DNA of 64,000 nt, from assembly GCA_000310025.1 (NCBI GenBank), contig FN648370.1, positions 209,903-273,902 of the forward strand. The letters run 5' to 3'. Shown here in pieces: positions 31,224 through 44,097 of this stretch. The stretch's first letter is position 1; every line of letters begins with the position of its first letter. The translations under genes and the position numbers were made by a program. The DNA comes from Ectocarpus siliculosus (taxonomy: Eukaryota > Sar > Phaeophyceae > Ectocarpales > Ectocarpaceae). Below the pieces are notes generated by a model. That model was given only the letters and a program-made list of their open reading frames with translations, ran no database searches and was not told the origin of the DNA.

Positions 31224-33457
31224 GAACTATGGAGGGCGTTTGTTACGTTAGCACACTTGGGTTACCCGGCAGCTGGGATAACAATTGCCGTGTTACCGTG
31301 CTACTGGTGTAGTTCTTCAAGATGCTTGCGATGTTGGGCTTTGAATTGCTCCGCGTGCATGTGTCCGCCTTTCAATGCAGCACGCCTTGTGGCTGCTAGG
31401 ATATTGTGGTTATGGTTTGTGCTAATCTGCGGCGCCCTGCGCCGTAAGGCGTTGTCCTCTGTGAAAAGTCCATTTATGTGCGTCTAGCTCACCCAAGTTA
31501 CTGTAGCCAGTGTCAAACTACGAATCTCAAGTATCGTAAGAGCTGTACACGCGTCGACACGTCCTGTCCCCTTGGTACGAGACATCATGGCCGATAGCTC
31601 TCCAGGTGTCCAGTCGCACTGCTGTAGTATAGATGAGCCCACGGGTTTCACTGCGGGCTGGTCGCTATAGCTGCCGTTGCTGTTGTCTTACGAGCCGCCG
31701 TTCCAGCTCTGCTTCGATTCTCGCGTTGGAGCGTTCCTGTATTGACAGACATGGTCGTGTTGGAGCAGTTACCGTGAGGGTTCATCAGGTACACGTTAAT
31801 GTGCGTGTCACTGTTCCCTTTGTTCGTGGTGTGTGTAGCCACGCAGCGACATATATTCATGTCGTCTATTGGGTGTTGTGTGTGTGCTGTATACATGTAG
31901 CCAACTCAATGATATCTTGTCTCGATGCTGTGGTGAAACATCATGAAGTTCGTCTTTGGTTGCGCATTCCCTCTGTGCCCAACGTCTGTCTATGCTTCCT
32001 CTCTCCTCCTCCCCGCCATGCGCAACCGGGGATGACAGAGGCTGCCTCTCCCTGAAGGAAGGGCTGTCACCTTCTGTGCATGGATCTCTTTCTTCATCAT
32101 GTGTTTGCGAAAGGATTCGGTACCAATCCCTGGACAGCAGTGCTTACAAGCGGCAGCGTACGTAAAGTACGTCAGCGTTTTATCAACCGTGTGAAGTCAC
32201 GGGACTGCTGAACCCGCCTCGCGATGAAGTTGAAGGCGACCACGGCAAGAGACAGGTGGGGACTTCCTTATTACACGTAGACCACGGTGTAAGTAAGTGG
32301 TACAACACCGTAGACTGCCGCCCAGAAAGACAGTGGGTCTAATGGTCGAAAAAATATTGAGAACGTTTTTTCGCAGGGGACTGTACTACCGTACAAGTAC
32401 ACATCATTTTTACATACTTCATGCGGAGTTTTTTCAACTCCCTTCATACAACTTCACAACATACGTACAGTAGTCTAGAACTACCCTATAGAGGCACGAA
32501 GAAAGATGATCATTGCTGGTACGGAATGTTTGACTACACTGCTGTAATCCAGCCGATTTCCCTCCACTCACTGCAAAGACTCCAATACATTCCATTCGAC
32601 TGTGGTTGTATCTCGAGGTCTCCGTGTTATACCATTTTTTTATTTTCTTATTATGACACAATAAATCCATCTCTATCTACAGAAAAAAGTCTAAGATAGA
32701 TTAGCAATGAATCCATAGCGTCAGCGAAGGGCTATCTGTGTGTCTACGATTTCCCGAACAGCACACAGCGACATCTCCATTTGTACTTATTTTTCTAACC
32801 AATCCTCACCAATTTTCCCTTGAGTACATCGATGGTCGCAAGGCTGCACTCCGCCACCTTCTGGTAGCAGCACGGCTTTGGCTCAGTCTTATCAGTGCAC
32901 ACCCGCCAGGTCGTGTGGTCGCGCTGGCGTTGTTTGTGTGCAAAGAACAGGTCCATGTGTCCATGTCCTGTGTTCGTGTCTGTTTGGTGTGATTTAATTA
33001 AAGTGTGGGACTGCTTGCTGTACATTGCTTACCGTGAATAGCCCGACGAACCGCAACAAACGCAGTCAGCAGCACTGCTGTCATAGCTACATAATAGCCC
33101 GCATCGCAAACTCACGGAACCTGCATGTATGTATGCCTTCCCTGATATACCTCGAGATAAGGCTCGCCGAGTCGCACACGCTTCGACTGTTTTCCGAGAT
33201 GTACTATCGGCAGGAGGATCCATCGCAACTCAGGACAACGTGAGGTGATGTAAATAGATATCATGACGTGGGTTGGCTGTAGTGCGCAGCTACAACATGT
33301 AGTCTCAAGCGCCACAAAAACAGCGTTTGCTTGGTCTAATCATTGTGTGATCGAGCAAGTTGCATCCGTAATATTGCCACGTCCCCTTCCAAGTCCTACG
33401 ATTTACAACAGCAGCGGCTTCTTTGCAGGCCACGCTTGATTGCTTCTTCATCCAGTA
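31224..33457. other. Gene-free stretch of 2.2 kb
   Basis: No gene is supported; it includes the 3' flank of the coiled-coil gene and repeat copy 32654-32790. The frame at 31633-32055 shows no domain or splice context. Confidence 0.5.
32654..32790 (+). repeat. Dispersed repeat family F, copy 4
   Basis: The longest copy. It has TATGACACAATAAATCCATC, TCTATCTACAGAAAAAAGTC, GATAGATTAGCAATGAATCC, ATAGCGTCAGCGAAGG and GTGTGTCTACGATTTCCCG, and closely follows copy 1 at 13537 to its end (ACATCTCC). Confidence 0.75.
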
Positions 33458-33459
33458 TA

Positions 33460-34755
33460 CAGTAGTGGTTCCGATGTAGTGGCAAGAGATAATAATCATG
33501 TACCATAGTAGTTGTATTCAGGGCAATGCCAATATTCGATGTAGTGGCATTAATGCCACTATTGAGTACCAATGGTGGCACGATTCCCACTATATCGGAG
33601 AAGAAGCTTGATGCTTGTTTAGACTACGCTACGGACAGTTGTTCTCTTCACTCGTAGCGTTGTGCATGTATCTATTAGGGTCCCTCCGTTGTTGAGTGCA
33701 CCAGTATCCGCGTGAAAACGCAGGTGTCTGCCCATCACGTGTGCATACCCTTGATCGTCCTTGTGACAATGAGGCCTTCGGCGGTCCCAACCTACCTTTT
33801 GCGTTCAGGCGGACTGCAGATTAGCATTTTTTTTTTGTCCGGCGATCCATGATGGGGTTCAACGCAAGCAAAACAAACATACATGACTGTTGAAAACATC
33901 AAAGCGAGACCAATTGGAACAACCAAGTTGAAAACGCCAAACACTCCCCACTCCGTCCGTCGTATCAATCCCAACCGTCATAATAATTTGCACCAACAGG
34001 CGTCAACCGACCAATGCCACTACACTGCTGTGAGTGGGTAAACGCTCTGTCTGATGCCCAACTCCCGTGCCGGTCTATTAGTGGCATGTGCTGTCAAGAA
34101 TGCCATCTTTGCCTTACGGAGGAAATGCCCGGCCTCGCCAATGCCACACGACTCCGCGTACTCTTCTAGACGACCAAAAAGCGCAGACAGTTCTGCGAAC
34201 AACGGCGGCGCCTTCATCCCTCCAGCCCCCTCACTCTCAGAATCTTCGGTGTTGTCTAGCTCTAGCTCGCGAATGCCGGCATGATACGTGTGGCGTGGCG
34301 CCCGCTGCTGTGAGTGTCGGTTTTATGTGATTTATTATTAGGATCGACCACGCCAACCGGCTGACCAATGAAAAGACGTCAGTCTAAGTGCGGTTGAAAA
34401 CACAAAACACTTCTAAATGCCATTAACTTGGACCCCGTGAGGGGGTGGCATGGGGGAGGCTAAGCTATTCTCCGGATGAAAGACAGAAACGGTAGCAACA
34501 GAAGAATTCACGCGTCTACCAAGGTTGCTACCTTGCAATCGAATGTGTGTGTGGTGCGTGTGCGGTGAAACACAGGGGGGCTCCAACGTTTTGAAATGCC
34601 ACTATTGGGGGGATGAGATGCCCAAAATGCCACTATTGAGGGTCCCGTCCTCAATAGCCACTATATCGGGTTGAGATTGTTGCAAGAGAGATTGATGCCA
34701 CTATTCAGGGCATTTCACTATTCAGGGTGCCACTATGTCGGGACCACTACTACTG
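33460..34755. mobile_element. Second Tc1/mariner/pogo-type element, TA target duplication
   Basis: The left end CAGTAGTGGTTCCGATGTAG (33460) matches the reverse complement of the right end, CAGTAGTAGTGGTCCCGACA (ending at 34755), apart from a three-base indel. Both are flanked by TA (33458-33459, 34756-34757). Subterminal zones repeat GCCACTAT and CACTATATCGG in both orientations (33530-33600, 34590-34740). A minus-strand frame at 34020-34217 encodes LRKAKMAFLTAHA-like sequence that resembles the C-terminal end of a pogo/Tigger transposase, a weak similarity. The catalytic DDE domain is missing. The overall design parallels the element at 3440 but the sequence is different. Confidence 0.75.
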
Positions 34756-34757
34756 TA

Positions 34758-35230
34758 CATAGACTACATACAATCACCGAAAGGCCACCCGGTCGACATA
34801 CAGCTAGTGAGCGGGGGGCGGGAAACGGCTGGATAAGGTATGTACATGGGTGCATGCGCGCACAATTTTTCTTTCCGGAGACCCTGGATACTCTTGGCCA
34901 GAGCGTGCGTGACCGCAAGAAGACTCGTTTGAGACCGTGGCATTTTCTGCAGGATGCGGGAGACGAGTGGAGGACATGTAGACATCAAAGCAATGCCCGC
35001 GAGGGGAATCACCCTCCTCGGAGTGAAAGTGTCAGGGTCATTCGGACCCCACGACTAACTTCGTGGGATATATATGCTGTGGATCTCACACAAGATAGTA
35101 CAATAGATGGACTACTGCTGTGGTAGAAGTTCGTTCTACTGGAGCTTGCAAATGTTACTCCCAAAAGGAGTAGAACGCGTAGTAGTGTAGACTACTAACC
35201 AGGAGCGAGCGCCGTCACGCCGAATGAAAG
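34758..35230. other. Region upstream of the methyltransferase-like gene
   Basis: No exon is certain. 5' exons of the next gene may lie here. Confidence 0.4.
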
Positions 35231-38200
35231 CAGGTGAGTAGGGAGAAGGAACCTGCAGAAGGCGAACCAACCGCCCTTGACGAGGGTGAAAATCCTTCGG
35301 GCCTGGTGCCAGACGTACTGTCAGCCAAGTTCTTCGCTCTGGGAGCGCAATTTGTCATTCTCCAAAATCTGTGCAACCAGGACTTGCGATTTAAGGTAAC
35401 AAGCAACAAGTCGAAAGTTAAGTGAGTTCGGCTGAGCGCGTCCCGAACGTACTTTCTTTGTCGTGCGTCTGTCTGTCTCGTTTCCTTCCTTCATCTATTT
35501 TTTGCCAGTTACCCTCCGTCTCTGGCAGTGTATACAATGGCCTTACCTTTCGACCTGCCGAGTTCCGATCCGGGGTCGGTCATACGTTAGTGAATCCGCG
35601 GTGCTTGCCTTGTGTTTTGAGCATGCATGCGCAGGGTCCACCTCCAGTCGTCTTTCTTTCCCTACTCACGGCTTCCCAACTGATTTTCGAGGTTAACACC
35701 AAGACCTTTCGAGCAGCCGGCTATGCCATACTACATTGAAACAACCACAAATAATAAGTAGACCTAACAACCCTAACTTATACGCCACAACAACAGCAAA
35801 AGTTTTGACCTATCGATTATTCTCATTTTCGCCCAACAACCCCCCCCCCCGCCCCGCCTTGTAGAAATTCTATGACCTGGTCGGCTCTAGTGGGAAAGCT
35901 GGCTTGTCAGCATTGCTTCTCGAACGGTGGTCTTCCATCGTTAGTCTTGAGAGCTCCAAGAAAAACTATGTGAGTGAGTGAGGTCACCTGATGATGCTGT
36001 GTCGCGCCACAGTCCAACGTGTTGTGCACGTAATTCGATGAGAGCACGTTGCTTGTGTCATTCGAGAGACGATTTCAATCATGTACATGCACTTGCTGAA
36101 AATCAGTGGTGTGCCGATTTGTCCGCCTAAACTGTCCTTCCTCTGGTCAGGATTGTGCTATCATGGCCCGACGGGCGATGGGCCGCGTTGAAACGCCAGG
36201 GGCGTTGACAAAAACACCAGCTTGGACGATCGAGCACACCACTTTCACAAAGGCGGATTGGGTACGTATTGTGTAGCCCAAGATGCAGAGTTGGGGCATT
36301 TCATGGTTGCTTTGTCAATGCACTAATATAGTTTCCGGTCCCGACCCAAAATAGGTAATACCAGCACTTGAGCGCTCGAAAGCTGCTTGCTACAGCTGAT
36401 GAGAACAACGCCCCAACCACCGACTTTTGTTTCTTGTGGACGATAGGATTATACGCCAAAGGCTGTGTTCAAAACCAAGCGCCAATAGTGCTTGTCCACG
36501 AAGACCTTGTACGTCACCATGACATACTTCTCGAGCCTCCTTCCGTGGCTTTAGCTTCTGATGAGGTGGCATGAAAACTTCCGACAGTTGTTGAAGCCGC
36601 CATTCGATGAAGCGCTGAAATATAGGGGCGCCATTCACATGGGGTGAAGCCGTACGAGGGATGGAGCCGACGCCGTCTTGACATATCATCCCCCACCCGA
36701 AGGTCGAGAGTTTGAGGGGGTCAGGGGCGGGAAACATATCAGTGTGTGTACACGTATCGACGTGTATGTGCTCAGTGGGAATGTTCTTTCTCCCCAACTA
36801 CAATCAATATTGGGTTCGTTTGTCTCGGATGTACATGATTATATCATCATCAGTGAATCAGCGCTGCGCTATTTGTGGTAGACTTTTTCTTGGTGCTCTC
36901 CAACTCGATTTTCCTGTTAATAGTAGTTTCTTAGTTATGGCGAAATGTGAACGAAACGCGACACGGACAAACATACCCAGGACACGGAAGCCCACGGGGG
37001 CGGGGGTGTACTCATTGTCGTGCATGCCGTAGTCGTTAGACCATTGACCTCGCATCCCTACAAAGCCGGGACGGAGCACGCGGNNNNNNNNNNNNNNNNN
37101 NNNNNNNNNNNNNNNNNNGGGGGGGGGGGGGGGGGGGGGGGGGGGCGTAAGTGAGGGTTGGCAGGAACTTCTAATTGGAAAATCGCAATTGTACAACCCG
37201 ACGTTTGCACCATCGTAAATCTAGGAGACCCTACGCTCTCGGGGCCAGCCATTATGCAGTCCCACATAGGCATGAGCCTTACTTCGTCGTAGGGCCTGGA
37301 TGTTGCCTCCTCATGTCCATGTATCGCAGAATCTCGAGCAGGGTAGACCTTGATGCACACATATATTGTCGTGCTGGTGAGTACTTTCTTGTTTTTTCAA
37401 CGAATGGTTCTGCGTTGCACGCAACCCTAACCCTATCCCTGAAAGCAGAAGAGCTGAACGTGTAGCCGACGTGAGCAGCCAAAACGACAATCTCAAACGC
37501 CTCGAAAAAGTATCTGTTCAGTCGTCTGTGTGTGATTGTCGCTATTCGTAATTTCCCCAGACGAGTCCCAGAGTTCTGGTTCAGGATGAACCTTGTGTGA
37601 GCCTCAATACCAGTGGGCCGTCCTTAATTTTCTTCGTGCGGCTGGCTGCTGGCAGATTGATGGAGACGTTGTGTTCTTGGACGGGACTGTGTTCAAGTGC
37701 CTAGATGAAGGCGTGCTTTTTCGCCGTTTTCAGGTAGGTTTTGGTTCATTTGCTAGCTACCCTTGCTTGTGGCGCCGGCCAGCTGACCACTCTCTGTTTA
37801 CCCCTACATATGTATCGGCTACGGTAACCACCTCGTTCCGGGTATCAAATTCACGATGACAATGGCAGTTACAACGCCCAACGAACTGACACTTCCGTGA
37901 GATGGACTTCATTTGAACGGAGAGTGAAGGGGAGCTATTAGCCCAACCAACACTTACGTTGTAGTGTTGCTATGTACAGGTCCAAGAATCTCTGCCCGGC
38001 TGTCAGAGGATTCGTTAGGTAGGATATTTCTACGCAAAGCATGATGGAGTATACCTCAGGGGCCATTTCGGGCATAATACTCTTCCAGGAAGATCTTTGG
38101 CGAGAGAGAGCTCGTCGACGAAATATATCCCCAAGAAATCACGCTCGACTAACTGTAGTATTATAACATATCGTTACACTCTCCATCCAACACATGTGCA

Positions 38201-39545
38201 TGGTTCTTCATTTCGCTTGACGTACTTGAGCATGGCCTCATAGTCTACGGCTCTGAGAGTAGCCAGGAGAAAGAGTATCCGGGAGAGTTAAAGCAAAGAC
38301 AAGCAGGCTGAACTGGCAATCAAACTCTTTCTACGGAACTGACCAAGCCATTCATGGAGGATAGGAGGGAAAAGAAAAACAGGAACGTAATGGACACAAT
38401 TGGGAGGTTGTCGAGAATGAAAGGAGCCAGGAGGCGGCCTACACTAAGAATCAATGTAATCTGCACGGAATGATAACACGGACAGACGTGAAAAACAGAG
38501 CGAAGGACGGAAATAACTGAATTATAAGCTGAAGCGACAAAATATGTTTAAGTCAACATCGATGGATCTTGGTATTGACCCAGTGGAAAGACACGGACGG
38601 AAAAAGGGACAGGTTCACCAGTGGGACGGCGGAGGATGCAATATTGCACAGATTACAGTACAGTATGTGTACACCTCCGATAGCGGGAGAAATAGTCTAC
38701 ATGTCCTCGGAGAGGAGATTAGACTAATACAGCATCCATCCATACAGAAAGGGCCACCACGCTGTAAGAAATTGATAGTTCCATCTTCACGAAAGATAAG
38801 AAGTTGAACCCTACCTACACAACTTACGTTGGATTCCCCACTCACCAAGTAAGGCGCGAGGGTTGTGCAAAACAAGAGTTTCCCAGGTGTTGGCGACTTC
38901 ACTTTGGATACTTGAAAAACAGTGGACGCCCAAGCGAAACTATGCCACGAACTGCGTGAAGGGGGGGGGGGGGGGCAAGGGAAACAAAGTACCACCGTGA
39001 AAACTCCAAAACGCGGACAGTAGTATAGTAGGCAGGTGCAGTTTTGTTTCTTCAAGGAGCCGGGACGCTCCACCTCAAGAGGAGTATGCGGTCAAGGGTC
39101 AGATGACTCAAACAAAGACAGACACACCCACCCCGCGATTTCGTCCCCTCGTCCAGGAACGACTAGGGGCTCTTCAAGCGGGTTCGTTTGTCGTGGTATT
39201 CACGTTTTCCTCGGAGCAGCTCTTGAGCGGGGACTTCAAGTTGATTTACAGGTAAGTCCATATTCTGTGTGGTTGGCTAATTAACTATTCTGTGGAATAA
39301 AAAAAACAATGCTTTTACAACTGCTTGTGTTGGAACTCGTAATTTTACCATGTTCTTGGGGTTAGCATGTGACCACAGAAGTTTTGATTATTTGCCCTGA
39401 AGGTGGTAGACGTTAGAACGGTTTTCATGTGATAGCAACAACAGCATTTTCATTTTACAATAAAACAACGACAAATAAACAACAACCACGTGCTAATGAT
39501 ATATTTTTGAGGATCCCGAGCGAAGTGGCAGTGGTCAAGCCTCCA
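35231..39545 (+). CDS. DOT1-like class I SAM-dependent methyltransferase, divergent, partial model
   Basis: Exons in phase: 35231-35395, 35865-35969, 36151-36261, 37656-37733, 39157-39251, and possibly 39512-39545. Joined, they give the order of a DOT1-type Rossmann methyltransferase: a helix leading into FYDLVGSSGKAGLSALLL (motif I, SAM loop), an acidic strand end (SIVSLES), a stretch ending FTKADW, GDVVFLDGTVF (motif IV region), then LQAGSFVVVFTFSS (motif VI strand). DOT1-family enzymes methylate histone H3 in the nucleosome core; many algal and protist relatives have unknown substrates. Oddities: the SAM loop reads D-L-V-G-S-S-G where D-L-G-x-G-x-G is usual, and the usual Asn-rich motif after VVF is replaced by LDG. 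Activity is therefore doubtful. The start codon and the 3' end were not found. The third intron contains the N gap at 37084. The fold is fairly sure, the DOT1 label less so. Confidence 0.6.
37084..37145. other. Assembly gap of 35 N followed by 27 G
   Basis: The gap and G run are in an intron of the methyltransferase-like gene and do not affect its exons. The G run may have blocked sequencing. Confidence 0.9.
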
Positions 39546-40661
39546 GTAAGTTTTTTTTTTGTCCACCGCAGACTTTGCTTCAAAAGTGACTGACCCAGGA
39601 ACAATGCTCCTAATTGGAGGAGTTCGACGCATGATAGTGAAGAAAGGGTCTACGTGCGTGCCCTTCAATCGAGCGTGACGAAAAATGCGAAACAAGAGAG
39701 TCGCCAAACACTTCGTTTCTTGCGACTGATACCACCCAACAGCCAGGTCGTGTTGCGCAAAACGAAGAGCGGGACCGCGGGACGTATGGCCTCTCAATGT
39801 ATGTAGCTGTGTCAAGGGCACAAATTCACTCTTGTTTCGGAGTCTGCTGCTAATCTCGCCCGCCTTTTAAACGCACGCATGGTCCCAGCAACACGCATAG
39901 GTACACTACCGCCGACGGGCGTGCCGGCGGGAGATTCACGTCCTGGCTGTTCAAGACCCTGATGCACAGCAATGACCACCGAGTCGGGGTGCCCGAATTC
40001 AAACCTGATGGCAATAGAAATGGTTGTAGTGAAAGCAACCTTCAAGGCAGACAAGCTGCAGTATTTGAAGATGGTTCTGGGCTGGCACATACGCGGAACT
40101 AGCGACTGTGCTCTCCGGTTACGATTTCCGTGGTCTTTGTCAGTTATATGTTGCGGAGGGGGGGGGGTTCCTTTCGCTCTCACACACAACACACACAACG
40201 TCGATTTTGTAAGAAGGCAGCTTTGGAAGGAGCTTGGCTCGGTTGTATCATCCTTGACACTTTACTTACCAAACCGCCTGGTAAATATTCGAGCGGTGGC
40301 CTTCGCCAAAATGACTGCCGTCTTCACAGCTCAATATCTGATATCCATATATTCGCAGAAGCAGCGAGAGGGACATAAATGAATGCTTGCTGCGGCCCGG
40401 CGTGGCAAATGAGGTGGGGAGACACATCGAGAGCTGGTTGAGGGGTAGGGGTGACGCGATCTCAACTGTACTTGGCCTGCGTTGCACACAATGCAAACAC
40501 TGGACACAACACCAAGTGTTTCAACAATGAGAGAAACATACACGAATCAGGAATGACTGAGAAATTATGCCAAAAAAGCACGGTTCTGTCGTCGCAAAGA
40601 AAGTGGTCAATAGCCCCGCTCGCACGTCGAAAATATGCAATTGAAGATGAAAACTTTGAGC
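39546..40661. other. Probable 3' part of the methyltransferase-like gene or intergenic DNA
   Basis: No further exon could be fixed. The preceding gene still needs a stop codon, so its last exon should lie here. No other gene was seen. Confidence 0.4.
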
Positions 40662-43600
40662 TTAAAGTTCTTGGTCACCGGAAGATTCTCTGCTAGCCTC
40701 CTTTCGCGAAGTACCGCCTGACTTCAAAGGGGATTGCGCACAGCGGAATGACGTATTTGCGCTACCGCTATCTTGGGTCGTTTCCATCCGTGTTCCCGGC
40801 GTTATGGCGTGATTTGCTGGCTGACGAGGGATCCCACTACTCCCGTTGTTTTTCTCGGCGGCCACTGGGTCGAAATCAACGAAACTTCCGCCACGAAGAG
40901 TTCGGCGGGTAGGATCGCCGCCCGCAACCCACTCCCAAGCATTTCCCAGCATATCGTAAACCTGGTTGTGCAGTATCAGAACGTCGTGACAAATGCAAGA
41001 TTCTTCGTCAATCCCATACGATACTGCATCGCTAGCCGCCGGGGTTCGTTGTTCCAAGAAAAAGGCAACATCATTGGCGTTTTGTGCTGCGCATCGCGTT
41101 TGAGCGCAAACGAACCACACCATGACCAATGCAAGATATGTGGTCCCCATGTCCTACGCTTCGTTGAGTTAGCAGCGTCAAACCTACCATCTTCGAGCAC
41201 ACTTCCAGTACGCCACAAGCAGGCACACGCACAAACACGAACCCAAAACAGCAGGCACACGCGCAAATACGTACCCAAAACTCGCGACAGAATGGTGACA
41301 ACAGTCTCACCTCGAGGGCGTTGGGTGCAAAAGCAGTTGCCGGAGCGAGCCCTGCGTACCCGTCTTCAACAGAGTTCGTGTTTGGGAAATGGCCCTGCCA
41401 GGAGTTGCCCACGAGCCACATTTTCGTGGACTTGTCTCCCACGTGCTCGGACGCGAGTGTCTGACCGCCCCGAGCTGCGTACTCCCATTCAGCTTCGGTA
41501 GGCAATCTGTGACGAAGCAAAGTATTGGCGGCACAGCAATGTCATATTCCGACTACGCGAGTGGATGGATGGATCACAAGCAGCGAGACTAAGAGATTCA
41601 AGTTGAACACACCTAGCCGCAGGTTGTGGGCTTGCTGTGTGATACGACGGTGTCGATCTACAGTATATTGATCATGACTTCAAAAAGGCCGCAACAGACA
41701 ACAGCTTTACACATGTGAGCAATGGGTAGCCCTCGGCCACATGAATACTTGTGGCAACAGATTAGTTCCATGGACGGCCGCGAGACAAGCAAAGCGCCAT
41801 TCCAGGGTTACGGTCTACCGATGAAATGCCGCTGCACCAATGACCGTGCCGTACGGATGATGCATAACTACAGTAGCATGGCTGCTTACCGCCGGCCAGC
41901 CCAGCTGCAATAAGCGTCAGCGTCCACCCACGAAACCTGCGCCACAGGCACGTTCCCCCTGCTCTTGAGCGAAGACCTTGGTCCCTCTGGCTGTCGCCAG
42001 TTCGCACCTTCCACCCCGACCCAGTGCTCTGAGCCTTTCACCCGCCCGATACCTTCATCCGCCTCTTTGATCGTCTCTGCATCAAGCATATACCTGGGGG
42101 GACGCGGATAGAGTAGTCCGCGCGGGGCGATAAGCAAGATCTACATAATCGGCCGTGCCATCCTGCAAGCATTGTCGGGGCAAATTATGCATACGTTTCT
42201 CAAATTGTGACTCCAAATGATTCCGTTTTGCGGGCGGCGATACACATATCATACCTCCTGTGCCACCCCAAACGATCGATAGGGCGATAAACAGAACTAC
42301 GATACCACCCCCAGATTGACAGTAGTATCATACAGTCCAGAGCTTTACACCAACCCCGAATTATCATCGGCATATAGACGGAACGTGTTGGACAAGATCA
42401 TCCCTAAGAAAGGAGAAAGGCCAACAAACTTAAGTTGCTACCACCGTGAAGACACTCACTCGAGCGCGAAACTCCACCCGAACTTCTCGGCCTCAGTCAC
42501 ATACCCCGAGTCTTTCACAAAGATAGCGAACTGCTCGTTTGTCACGCAGTGTTCATCGATGTTGAACTGCCTGGGAAAGTGAAACGAACCAAAAAAGATT
42601 GGGCGTACAGGAGAAACCAAGATTGGACGCACGAGAGTCAGAGTGAAAGTAAAAACCTGCGTGCGTGCCCACACAACCAGCCATTGCCGTATATATCATA
42701 TATCGACTAGGCGGGTAAACGAGATCTCGGGCAAGATAGGGTTGTGCGAACGCGTGCTATACCGGCGTTGCAGGAATATTCGTCTTGTTACCCTCTCCAC
42801 ACGCATAAAAACACCCACCCCCTACCACAGCGTTCAGAAGAACCAAGCGGTGAAGCCTCACTCACCCCACCGCGACTTGTGTGTGCGGAAGACCCCCGTC
42901 TGGGGGAGCTCCAGCTCCCTCACCCCCACCTGTGTACTCAGTCCCCATCACGAATGCCCCACGAAGTACGCGGACCTGCGAAGAAACGTGGTTTGCATGC
43001 GTCAATGTCAATACCAAACACGACAAAGGGCAAACTTTAAATCCTGCGTAAGAGAGGAGGTCTCTGCAACACACAGCAGTGTATCACGTACTTCTAACGT
43101 GACAAACCCATCCGTGTACGAACCACATGTTCTTGCCCTCTTTGACAACGAGTCCTACTGAAAAACCTATTGCTATGGGGAACAATCTTTTCAGCGAACC
43201 AAAATTAGGTTTTAAAACAAGACAGACAGGAAATACCGCTTGTTCTTACGCATGTGCACTTGTTTTTTCGGCCTTCAACCCCACAACACCACACTCAAAC
43301 CGATCGACTTGTCTTCAATCGCACGCACCCATCATGAAGGAGAACATGCTAACACATCCCCTGTCGGTCTGGTCTACAGTACTGTAGTGCATTCAGCACT
43401 ATTTAGTCAAAGAGCGAACGGTCGCAAGTTGGCCAGCGATTTTTGTCGACAAGTTCTGTCCTTCACCACGCCTTTCTGAGAAGCAGATGAGATCAACGAT
43501 CATGCAGCAGCCTCCCGCGGAGTAACACCTTGAACTTACACCGTCCAAAAAAACACGCCGAGCTGCAAGTTTTTTCAAGGGCCGTGTTTGAACAAACTCT

Positions 43601-44097
43601 CTTGATTAGCATCCGAGCCCTGGACACCGCCGTGAAGCGGCAGCGGTGCCGAGAGCGAGGATTTCGTAGACAGCCTAGCCGAAGAATCAGCAACTCAGGT
43701 CTTGGCGCTGTTGCTGCCCTTCAAATGCATCTTTGCTCTGGGATATGAGCCAAAGAGCTGTTTGTTCGTGGTGGCGGCAGGGAAGACGAGAACGGTACAC
43801 ATCAGCTTGGTACGTACACAGCAGTTTGCAACACCAAGAACAACATCAAATAATTCAAAAATAAAAATTCATCGATGCCAGTGCAGGAAAATCGAGACCG
43901 CGGCCATCCTCAAAGGATGTATTTTGCGGAGAAACTCAAATCATGATTCCAGCTCCAAAAATGTCTATCACCTGCTTGGTCAGGAGTTTGGACGAAGCTT
44001 TCCCGGGACTGCCGTCTACTTCCCCAGGAGAGTCGGCGCCGGCGATAGCTAGCATCACGACCACCGTCGCGACACCGCAATACCGGCGTTGCTGCAT
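40662..44097 (-). CDS. SUMF2: SUMF2-like (pFGE) sulfatase-modifying-factor paralogue, 348 residues
   Basis: Six exons on the minus strand, all in phase: 44097-43972, 42975-42866, 42570-42460, 42093-41890, 41506-41311, 40961-40662 (stop). The N-terminus has a signal peptide (MQQRRYCG, then hydrophobic residues 9-21, cleavage likely after AGA), so the protein enters the ER. The FGE-sulfatase fold follows: [90 protein letters not shown] and a final SFRC. True formylglycine-generating enzyme oxidises a Cys in sulfatase active sites using a copper-binding Cys pair located between the LRGGS and FRC motifs. That stretch here contains no Cys and instead reads like the non-catalytic paralogue SUMF2 ([18 protein letters not shown]). 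A regulatory or chaperone-like role for sulfatases is inferred. It is transcribed divergently from NDUFA6, with 322 bases between the start codons. Confidence 0.9.

Noticed and set aside
37593-37655. Extension of the methyltransferase exon upstream of 37656
   Set aside because: The stronger pyrimidine-rich acceptor at GGCAG/ATTGATGG gives the spacing expected for the methyltransferase motifs, while the upstream part has only weak acceptors.
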